Source of the DNA: a virus
Direction: 5' to 3' (one strand)
DNA: 62,482 nucleotides
IMG/VR virus record: IMGVR_UViG_3300044819_000092
Coordinates: 1 to 62,482 of that record
Below, in pieces: positions 57,381 through 62,482 of the stretch. The position numbers and the translations under genes are program-made. The stretch's first letter is position 1. The number at the start of each line of letters is the position of its first letter. The notes under the pieces were generated by a model. It searched no databases. It worked only from the letters and a program-made list of their open reading frames with translations, and was not told where the DNA came from.

Positions 57381-58077
57381 TGTCGAGGGTCCCGATGACC
57401 GGCTTGGCAATATTGTACGCCGCCGCGATCCGCCCGAGTATCCAGTCCACCTCGGTCACGTCGAGCCCTTCGAGCGCACGGGCCATGTTGGCCAGCCCAG
57501 AGAGCCGACGCGACTCTCGCGTCACGTAGTCGGCGAGCGGCCCCGTGCCGGCTTGCACCTGGCCGGTCTCGATGCGCCGGGAGAGGTGGAGCTTCTCGTT
57601 CGCCCACGCGAGCGCTTGCGTCTCGTCCACCGCCGCCTGGGTCGCCATCCCACGCCTCGCGAATTCTTCTAGACCGATGGCGTGGCCGTTCGAGCCGTTG
57701 CTGCCTCCGTGGTTCGGCGTCTCGGCCGGCAGCTTGTGCGCCGGACCCCACGTCATGATCTCTGTCGAGTCCTTCGCCGCCAGAGGATTCAGCTCCCGGT
57801 ACCGCGCGCGCCGCCGCTCGTTGTCCGCATCCCTGCGCTCGTCGGCGGATGGAGCCCGTTTCGAGTACCGGCCGATCGGGGGAATCAGGCCCTTGCCGCG
57901 CGCGATGTGCTGCCAGGCTTGGACGGCCGACATCACTGCGGCCTTCTCCGAGGTCTTCTCCGTCTTCACCGTCTCCGACGTGCCGTCGGCAAAGCGCAGC
58001 TCGGCCGAAAACTTCGGTGAGCGCGGGCCCCGGAACACTCGGACCTTGCGCAGAGATTCGTCAACTACCTTCGCCAT
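57361..58077 (-). CDS. Hypothetical protein, end of the small-gene operon
   Basis: In this 238-residue protein, RKVRVFRGPRSPKFSAELRF gives a basic beta start, RRDADNERRRARYRELNPLA a very basic helix, and EVDWILGRIAAAYNIAKPVI a helical end. AAAAAAGGAG precedes the ATG. No family recognised. Its 3' end meets the plus-strand cluster. Confidence 0.65.
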   Translation of the reverse strand: MAKVVDESLRKVRVFRGPRSPKFSAELRFADGTSETVKTEKTSEKAAVMSAVQAWQHIARGKGLIPPIGRYSKRAPSADERRDADNERRRARYRELNPLAAKDSTEIMTWGPAHKLPAETPNHGGSNGSNGHAIGLEEFARRGMATQAAVDETQALAWANEKLHLSRRIETGQVQAGTGPLADYVTRESRRLSGLANMARALEGLDVTEVDWILGRIAAAYNIAKPVIGTLDITEMLK

Positions 58078-58099
58078 CGCTCACTCCTTTTTTCATCGG

Positions 58100-58330
58100 T
58101 CATTGCCCTCGTAGCTTCTCCAGCACCTCGACGAAGAGGCGGATCATGTCCTCCCGCTCCGCAGATGAGACGTACGCCATGTTCCCCTTCTCCCCGAAGT
58201 CGAACATGATGAGCGCGAAGCCACTCCCCGGCGGCATGATCTCGCGGAGTGTCCGGCCGATGCCGGCGCAGCTGGCTTCGAGCGCGAGCCGCGCCTTGCG
58301 CTGCTCCGGGGATTCGGGCTCGGCCTTCAT
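58100..58330 (-). CDS. Small hypothetical protein
   Basis: This 76-residue protein (KAEPESPEQRKARLALEASC, then GSGFALIMFDFGEKGNMAYV) has a helix then a beta hairpin and a final helix. Similar small proteins occur in phage accessory operons. ATGA overlap upstream. Confidence 0.65.
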   Translation of the reverse strand: MKAEPESPEQRKARLALEASCAGIGRTLREIMPPGSGFALIMFDFGEKGNMAYVSSAEREDMIRLFVEVLEKLRGQ

Positions 58331-58545
58331 GGCTCGACCTTCGACCCGGGGTTGGCCGGCGGCGTCGGATCGCCCTTCTCCGTGAACAGGTCGAGGTTGC
58401 GCAGGCACCCGTCCAAGACGATCCGCGCGAACGCGTTTACCTCCTCCTGCCGCAGCCGCAGTTGGCCCGTGAGCGCGCCGTTGACGAACACCGCGATGTC
58501 GCAGTGGCTCGGCGTCGGGTGGCGGTAGTCGAGGGTGATCTTCAT
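58327..58545 (-). CDS. Small hypothetical protein
   Basis: This 72-residue protein (MKITLDYRHPTPSHCDIAVF, VNGALTGQLRLRQEEVNAF) is beta then helix. Part of the coupled chain with four-base overlaps both sides. Function unknown. Confidence 0.65.
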   Translation of the reverse strand: MKITLDYRHPTPSHCDIAVFVNGALTGQLRLRQEEVNAFARIVLDGCLRNLDLFTEKGDPTPPANPGSKVEP

Positions 58546-58799
58546 GCCTTCACCTCGGGGCTCCCGTCTGGGCTAATGACGAACCGTTTGAGAGTGCCCG
58601 CCGCCGCCTGCGACAATTCGAGCAGTTCCGCGAACGCGTCATCCGGAGCGCCGGCCATGTTGAGCATCACCCGCGCGGACGTGAGCGCCACCAGCACCGC
58701 CTCGTTGACGTTCGGGCACTCTACGCGCAGGAGGGCGACGGTGCTCGTCACCTCGGCAGCGACCCGATCCATCGTTGCCGTCACGTCGTCCCGGCTCAC
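58542..58799 (-). CDS. Small helical hypothetical protein
   Basis: This 85-residue protein from a GTG coupled to the previous stop is helical (TATMDRVAAEVTSTVALLRV, NEAVLVALTSARVMLNMAGA). Function unknown. Confidence 0.6.
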   Translation of the reverse strand: MSRDDVTATMDRVAAEVTSTVALLRVECPNVNEAVLVALTSARVMLNMAGAPDDAFAELLELSQAAAGTLKRFVISPDGSPEVKA

Positions 58800-58984
58800 G
58801 GCGGCGCCTCCGCTTCCGGCGTCGGCGGCTTGGCGGCCGCTTCTTCGACCACCGCCTTCAAGCGGACGGCCTCCGCTGCGATTCTCCTCAATTCTGCGTC
58901 CCTGGCCTCGCCGTCCGGCATCTCGCACCAGGCGAGCACATCTCTCTGCCATTTGCCGATCGGGCATTCAGGCGTGTGGCTCAT
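58796..58984 (-). CDS. Small hypothetical protein
   Basis: This 62-residue protein has the start MSHTPECPIGKWQRDVLAWC and an Ala/Glu/Arg helix (ARDAELRRIAAEAVRLKAVV). ATGA overlap chosen as start over a GTG six bases earlier. Function unknown. Confidence 0.6.
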   Translation of the reverse strand: MSHTPECPIGKWQRDVLAWCEMPDGEARDAELRRIAAEAVRLKAVVEEAAAKPPTPEAEAPP

Positions 58985-59214
58985 ATCCACGTCTCCACGA
59001 TGGTCGGATCGTCGTCCGGGTGGCGATCCAGGTGCGTGAGCCCGTACGGCAGCCGCGCCCGGATGCGGCGGTAGGAGTCCTCGACCGCGAACGGCTCCGG
59101 GTCAGACTTCACCTCGCCGGCCGAGGTCGCCACCTGCCGGCGGCAGACCCACTTGCCCGGGAAGTCGCGGGGGTTCCGGTAGATGACGAAGACGGGCAGC
59201 TCGTCCGGGATCAT
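58981..59214 (-). CDS. Small hypothetical protein
   Basis: This 77-residue protein contains LPVFVIYRNPRDFPGKWVCR and FAVEDSYRRIRARLPYGLTH. It resembles short phage proteins of unknown role. Coupled by ATGA on both sides. Confidence 0.65.
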   Translation of the reverse strand: MIPDELPVFVIYRNPRDFPGKWVCRRQVATSAGEVKSDPEPFAVEDSYRRIRARLPYGLTHLDRHPDDDPTIVETWI

Positions 59215-59591
59215 GAGGGCCGCCTTCCCGTTGCGTGGTCGTGCTCCGCCCGGGTCAGGCAGTCTTCACCGCAGTAGTTCGTGAACCCCGCTCCAATCGC
59301 GTGGCCGCATACCTTGCACTTGCCGGAGGCCTCCGCCGCCGAGTGAAGACCATCCTTCTTCCCCGGCGGCAAGCTGTCGATCTCCTCGCGGGCCGAGAGC
59401 CGGACGAGGTGCAAGGTCTTGTCCCCCTGGCGCGCGATCTCCTCGGCGAGCGAGCGCAGAGAGTCGAGCCTCGTCCTGTCCGCCATCACGAGCGGCAGCC
59501 AGCCGTCCGGTCCCTGGAACGCGACGATGCCTTCCTCGTTGTCGTCGCCGACGGCGAGCCAGGCCCAAATCTCGGTGACCCGGAAGCTCAT
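59211..59591 (-). CDS. Hypothetical protein with C-terminal zinc-finger-like motif
   Basis: In this 126-residue protein, the N-terminal domain (VTEIWAWLAVGDDNEEGIVA, LVMADRTRLDSLRSLAEEIA) is followed by CKVCGHAIGAGFTNYCGEDC and a His-rich end, a plausible zinc site. Function unknown. Confidence 0.65.
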   Translation of the reverse strand: MSFRVTEIWAWLAVGDDNEEGIVAFQGPDGWLPLVMADRTRLDSLRSLAEEIARQGDKTLHLVRLSAREEIDSLPPGKKDGLHSAAEASGKCKVCGHAIGAGFTNYCGEDCLTRAEHDHATGRRPS

Positions 59592-59809
59592 TGGCCGATC
59601 GCCTTCAGCGCTTCGCTGTACGTGAAGGAAACCAACGAGGTGCGCCCCCTCTTGATCCGATGAACGCCAGGCACGAGCAACAGATGCCGCAGATACCGAT
59701 CTGCGCTGGCGACCGTGATGCCGAAGTCTCGCGCCAGCGATTTTCGATCGTGGACGCGCCCCTGCATCAAGGTCGTCATGATCGCGCACGTGGTCTCGAT
59801 GGTCCCCAT
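59588..59809 (-). CDS. Small winged-helix DNA-binding protein
   Basis: In this 73-residue protein, HDRKSLARDFGITVASADRY is a hel-turn-hel with a following wing (VHRIKRGRTSLVSFTYSEAL), typical of DeoR/HTH-11 type regulators. It may regulate the small-gene operon. TGATG junction upstream. Confidence 0.7.
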   Translation of the reverse strand: MGTIETTCAIMTTLMQGRVHDRKSLARDFGITVASADRYLRHLLLVPGVHRIKRGRTSLVSFTYSEALKAIGQ

Positions 59810-60123
59810 CACGTCATCCTCGGCTTCGGAAGCTCGAGCAGGCGCGCCACGTACCACTCGAGCGGCGGCAGCTCGGGGTTGGTCTCAATGATCCCCTGCA
59901 CCAGGAACAAGCACGCGAAGGCCGCCTCGCCCGGCCCAACGGTCTCGTCCATGACCGTCTTGTGCAAGCGGTGGGCGGCTGCGGCGGCGTTCCGGAGGCG
60001 CTCCCGATACTCGCTATCCCGCATGAAGGTCGCCGGGTTCCGCCGGCGCCCGCCGCTGCAGGACGAGCAGAGCTGGCCGAGCGCCTCCTCGCCGCACTCG
60101 GTGCACTTGCCGACGAGGCTCAC
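59809..60123 (-). CDS. Zinc-ribbon protein, second of a tandem pair
   Basis: In this 104-residue protein, CTECGEEALGQLCSSCSGG gives a zinc ribbon, then a helical part (AAFACLFLVQGIIETNPELP) and LEWYVARLLELPKPRM. The upstream gene at 60120 has the same plan and ends LEWYLARVLELPKP, so the two are tandem duplicates. Function unknown. Confidence 0.65.
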   Translation of the reverse strand: MSLVGKCTECGEEALGQLCSSCSGGRRRNPATFMRDSEYRERLRNAAAAAHRLHKTVMDETVGPGEAAFACLFLVQGIIETNPELPPLEWYVARLLELPKPRMT

Positions 60124-60461
60124 GTCATCTCCGGCGGCAGCGGGAAGGGGAACTCGGGCTTGGGCAATTCGAGGACCCGAGCGAGGTACCACTCGAGCGG
60201 CGGCAGCTGCGGCGTGCAGGTGATGAGCGCGTCGATCATGAACAGGCACGCCAGGACCGCGCGGCCCTCGTCCTCGCCGGCGGCGTGGAGGACGGGCGAG
60301 ATCATCTCCCTGCAGGTCTCGAGGCCGAGCTCGAATTGCTTCGCGTGCGCGTCGGCGTCGATGAGCGGGCGCTTCACCCGCTTGCGCTCGCCGCTGCAGT
60401 AGGAGCAGAGCTTGCGGATGGCCTCGCCTCCGCACTTCGCGCAGGTGCCGAGCGTGTTCAT
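60120..60461 (-). CDS. Zinc-ribbon protein, first of a tandem pair
   Basis: In this 113-residue protein, CAKCGGEAIRKLCSYCSGER then a helical region (VLACLFMIDALITCTPQLPP). Paralogue of the 59809 product with about 40% identity. GTGA overlap downstream. Confidence 0.65.
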   Translation of the reverse strand: MNTLGTCAKCGGEAIRKLCSYCSGERKRVKRPLIDADAHAKQFELGLETCREMISPVLHAAGEDEGRAVLACLFMIDALITCTPQLPPLEWYLARVLELPKPEFPFPLPPEMT

Positions 60462-60655
60462 GGCTTCGCCTCCGGGCTGTCCACCGCCCGCGGGACCGGC
60501 TGGGTCACGGGCGGGATGAGCTGGGCCAGGATCGGGATCAGGTGCCGCATCTCATCGGCGATCAAGTGCTGGGCACTCGCAATGCGATCGCCGGCGTCCT
60601 TGATCCGCGTCAGCGACCGGAAGATCTCCGCGAAGGGTTCGGGCAGGGCGCTCAC
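60458..60655 (-). CDS. Small hypothetical protein
   Basis: This 65-residue protein from a coupled GTG is helical (FAEIFRSLTRIKDAGDRIAS, DEMRHLIPILAQLIPP). Function unknown. Confidence 0.6.
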   Translation of the reverse strand: MSALPEPFAEIFRSLTRIKDAGDRIASAQHLIADEMRHLIPILAQLIPPVTQPVPRAVDSPEAKP

Positions 60656-60837
60656 GACGTCCCCACCTCGAGCCCGAGCTCGGAGAGCGAGACCACCTCG
60701 TACGGGATCTCGTGCATGTCGAGCGCGACCCGGAGCATCATCACCGTCGGCTCGTCCCAGCCTCGCCGCTTGCACGCGGACACCAGCGCCGCCAGCAGGG
60801 TCGCCTTCGAGTTGTCGGGGTTCGGGAGCTCGCTCAC
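60652..60837 (-). CDS. Small hypothetical protein
   Basis: This 61-residue protein (NSKATLLAALVSACKRRGWD, TVMMLRVALDMHEIPYEVVS) comes from a GTG sharing four bases with the previous stop. Function unknown. Confidence 0.6.
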   Translation of the reverse strand: MSELPNPDNSKATLLAALVSACKRRGWDEPTVMMLRVALDMHEIPYEVVSLSELGLEVGTS

Positions 60838-61193
60838 GTCCCCACCGCGCGCTTCACGAACTCCTCGATCGTCGTTCGGATGAACCCGAGAGTCTTCCCA
60901 TCCGCCAGACAGGAGTCGCACGTCACATCGGCCCAGTCCTTCGTGTACAGGTGGCCCTCGGGATACTCCTCCGGATCACCGAACATCCCGCACGTCGTGC
61001 TCGTGGTCGCGCCGCCCGGGTGATGGTGCACCGGGATGTGGACTCCGAACTGCTCGCGCCATTCCTCATCGGGGACGTCGACCAGATCCTCGAAGACCAG
61101 CGAGCCGTCGTGCGCGCGCGAGATGATCCGCACGTTGTAGTGCCCGGGCTTGCTCGCCGGCCGCACCGCCCGCCGCCACTCTTCATTGTTCAC
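60834..61193 (-). CDS. Hypothetical protein
   Basis: This 119-residue protein has ASKPGHYNVRIISRAHDGSL, a His-rich segment (HIPVHHHPGG) and cysteines (TTCGMFG, VTCDSC) that could form a metal site. GTG start coupled to the 61190 gene. Function unknown. Confidence 0.65.
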   Translation of the reverse strand: MNNEEWRRAVRPASKPGHYNVRIISRAHDGSLVFEDLVDVPDEEWREQFGVHIPVHHHPGGATTSTTCGMFGDPEEYPEGHLYTKDWADVTCDSCLADGKTLGFIRTTIEEFVKRAVGT

Positions 61194-61846
61194 GGCGCCA
61201 CCGCCGGCATGAGCTTCCTCGCCACCTCGAGCAGCCGCCCGAGCTCGGCCACGGCCGCCGGCCCTTCCTCCTCGGCGCCGAGCAGGGGAAGGCCCGACTC
61301 GACGGAGGCGTCCACCTCGGCGCGCGTGGCCGCGCGGCCCTGGCAGTACCAGAGGACCTCGGTCGGCTCGCCCACCCGGATGAGCGTCCCGCCGCGCGAC
61401 ATGGTGATCCCTTGCCGCCTGTCGCGAAAGAACGTGAACTCCCTGCAGGTCCACAGGAGCGTGACGCCCGGGTTCCTCCGGAGGAAGACCCCTGGCGGCT
61501 CGACTGCTCCCTCGGGCAAGCCCTTGTCGCGCCGGTGCATCTGGGTCTTGGTCAGGAACGGGCAGGCCTCCGCCGAGTAGACGGCGCACTCTCGGTGGCA
61601 GGGCGGCTCCGCTGTGGTCCGGGTGATGCCGCACATGGGGCCGAGCGGGAAGGTGACGTTCCGCCCGAGCTGCTGCCCGCAGACCCAGCACCGCTTGAAC
61701 TTGATCGCCTCGTCGAACTTGCCCTTGTCGACCACCCGGAAGTCGGGCTTGCCGTCGATCCACGCCACGAACCACGGGACCGGGAGGCCCCGCTGCGGAT
61801 CGACAGGGAGGGTGGCGATGCGTGCGGGCAGGACCACGGCGCTCAC
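61190..61846 (-). CDS. Conserved phage cysteine-rich protein
   Basis: In this 218-residue protein, PWFVAWIDGKPDFRVVD, FKRCWVCGQQLGRNVTFPLG, MCGITRTTAEPPCHRECAVY, CPFLTKTQM and RNPGVTLLWTCREFTFFRD form a recognisable, widespread phage family with many conserved Cys and His, probably zinc-binding. GTG at 61846 overlaps the preceding stop by four bases. Its N-terminal 37 codons are duplicated as a truncated gene at 62222-62338. Confidence 0.75.
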   Translation of the reverse strand: MSAVVLPARIATLPVDPQRGLPVPWFVAWIDGKPDFRVVDKGKFDEAIKFKRCWVCGQQLGRNVTFPLGPMCGITRTTAEPPCHRECAVYSAEACPFLTKTQMHRRDKGLPEGAVEPPGVFLRRNPGVTLLWTCREFTFFRDRRQGITMSRGGTLIRVGEPTEVLWYCQGRAATRAEVDASVESGLPLLGAEEEGPAAVAELGRLLEVARKLMPAVAP

Positions 61847-61990
61847 GTCGAGCCTCGCTTCCCGTCCTCGTCCGGCGCCCAGTACCGAGGCGAGCCCGGC
61901 CCCTGCCGCCCGGTGTTGACGTTGCGGATCCACGGGCCCGGTGGATCGCCCTCGCCGTCCCAGGAGAGAAACCCGATCATCGCCTCGACG
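61736..61990. repeat. 255-base direct repeat, copy A
   Basis: Matches 62228-62482 at a constant offset of 492 with only two base differences and no gaps. It covers the 3' end of one gene and the 5' end of the next. The last 127 bases are also the contig-end overlap. Confidence 0.9.
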
Positions 61991-62001
61991 ATGATCCTCA
62001 C
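61843..62001 (-). pseudogene. C-terminal fragment of the junction-crossing gene
   Basis: A 52-residue frame (MRIIVEAMIGFLSWDGEGDP..., ending GKRGST) equals the last third of the 1-387 gene product, with a new four-residue start created at a GTG that shares four bases with the 61998 stop. It may be translated, but lacks the Cys-rich half. Confidence 0.65.
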
Positions 62002-62228
62002 TGCTCGAAGCCCTTCAGCAGGATGCGCCCCCGCTCCCACACGCCAACGAGCAGGCGCCGCATGGTCGACATCACCTGGTCACCCTCCGGGAACGAAGAG
62101 AAGAGAGCGACGTCACCGTTGCCGTCGGAGGCGGCGACGATGACGGTGACATCGTAGCCCCGAAGCTCCCCCGCGTGCGCCTGCACCGCCATCGCCGCCA
62201 CGGCGAGGGCCTTCTCGACCGTCAGCAC
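61998..62228 (-). CDS. Small hypothetical protein between the direct repeats
   Basis: This 76-residue protein from a GTG at 62228 (LTVEKALAVAAMAVQAHAGE, then YDVTVIVAASDGNGDVALFS) reads as an alpha/beta domain with a charged end. It is the only intact gene between the two 255-base repeats and starts exactly where the repeat begins. No family recognised. Confidence 0.55.
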   Translation of the reverse strand: MLTVEKALAVAAMAVQAHAGELRGYDVTVIVAASDGNGDVALFSSFPEGDQVMSTMRRLLVGVWERGRILLKGFEQ

Positions 62229-62338
62229 CGGAAGTCGGGCTTTCCGTCGATCCACGCCACGAACCACCGGACCGGGAGGCCCCGCTGCGGATCGACAGGG
62301 AGGGTGGCGATGCGTGCGGGCAGGACCACGGCGCTCAC
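62222..62338 (-). pseudogene. Truncated N-terminal copy of the 61190 gene
   Basis: A 38-residue frame from GTG 62338 with the same first residues as the 61190 product (to DGKPDFR, one Pro/Arg change), then a Cys and a stop. Its stop overlaps the 61998 gene start, so ribosomes may still pass through it. Confidence 0.7.
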
Positions 62339-62482
62339 GTCGAGCCTCGCTTCCCGTCCTCGTCCGGCGCCCAGTACCGAGGCGAGCCCGGCCCCTGCCG
62401 CCCGGTGTTGACGTTGCGGATCCACGGGCCCGGTGGATCGCCCTCGCCGTCCCAGGAGAGAAACCCGATCATCGCCTCGACG
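62228..62482. repeat. 255-base direct repeat, copy B (contig end)
   Basis: See 61736-61990. Bases 62356-62482 equal 1-127 and are the redundant end of the circular contig; 62335-62355 encode the last codons of the junction-crossing gene. Confidence 0.9.

Overview
This window is almost certainly a complete, circular, temperate bacteriophage genome from a high-GC (roughly two-thirds G+C) bacterium, probably recovered from a metagenome. Bases 1-127 are repeated exactly as the last 127 bases, the signature of a circular contig assembled at k=127. A gene reads intact across that join, leaving about 62,355 unique bases. The virion genes are of the Mu-like myovirus type: a DUF935 portal, MuF, a Mu I-type protease, a Mu T-type capsid, a contractile sheath and tube, and two baseplate J proteins. 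It is not a transposing Mu: there is no transposase, and it has a tyrosine integrase beside a site that looks like the 3' half of tRNA-Thr(CGU). The host cannot be fixed. A sigma-region-4-like protein, codon use and GC content would fit Myxococcota or a related delta-proteobacterial group, but this is weak inference.

Layout. Nearly everything is on the minus strand. (i) 32.2-55.5 kb: the late block (tail fibre, MuF, protease, capsid, connectors, sheath, tube, tail chaperones with a predicted -1 frameshift, tape measure, hub, baseplate, lysis). (ii) 0.4-7.5 kb: a second late block (ParB-like protein, TET-associated-type glycosyltransferase, RarA-lid-like protein, small and large terminase, and a portal fused to a pyrophosphatase-like domain). 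(iii) 57.4-62.5 kb continuing across the junction to 0.4 kb: a packed operon of about 18 tiny genes joined by 4-base stop/start overlaps. (iv) 7.5-24.6 kb: the early/replication region. It holds a Ycf46-like AAA+ ATPase, a DUF1257 (Ycf35-like) protein, a DUF2997-like protein, DUF3150, DUF3846, DUF2786, a sigma-like protein, a RuvC-like nuclease, an ASCH-like protein, a replication organiser and many very small genes. (v) 24.6-31.5 kb: attP, integrase, two excisionase-like proteins, a recombination operon (YqaJ exonuclease, probable annealing protein, coiled-coil protein) and a repressor candidate. Plus-strand genes are few: integrase, a RuvC-like resolvase with a small membrane protein (31.5-32.2 kb), and a four-gene cluster at 55.7-57.4 kb.

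Three repeat systems outside the genes are the most unusual content. First, a motif CCGRGWWTTTGAGG, or a variant GAGCCCGAAGTTGG, sits 29-32 bases before the first gene of each of eight late units, on both strands. It looks like a dedicated late promoter, and the phage sigma-like protein is an obvious candidate partner. Second, in the early region at least eight genes carry the same ~70-base start-associated leader. The ends of preceding genes often carry a second repeated element with paired CCTGCAG motifs, so the gaps between small genes are built from standard parts. Third, three intergenic stretches (18.8-19.5, 20.26-20.39 and 22.5 kb) are written in a five-base rhythm of CCNNG. The largest also contains six copies of a ~26-base box and may be the replication origin. 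The Ycf46-like/DUF1257/DUF2997 set, which otherwise travels together in cyanobacteria and plastids, lies inside the leader-repeat region and is the best candidate for an uncharacterised functional system here.
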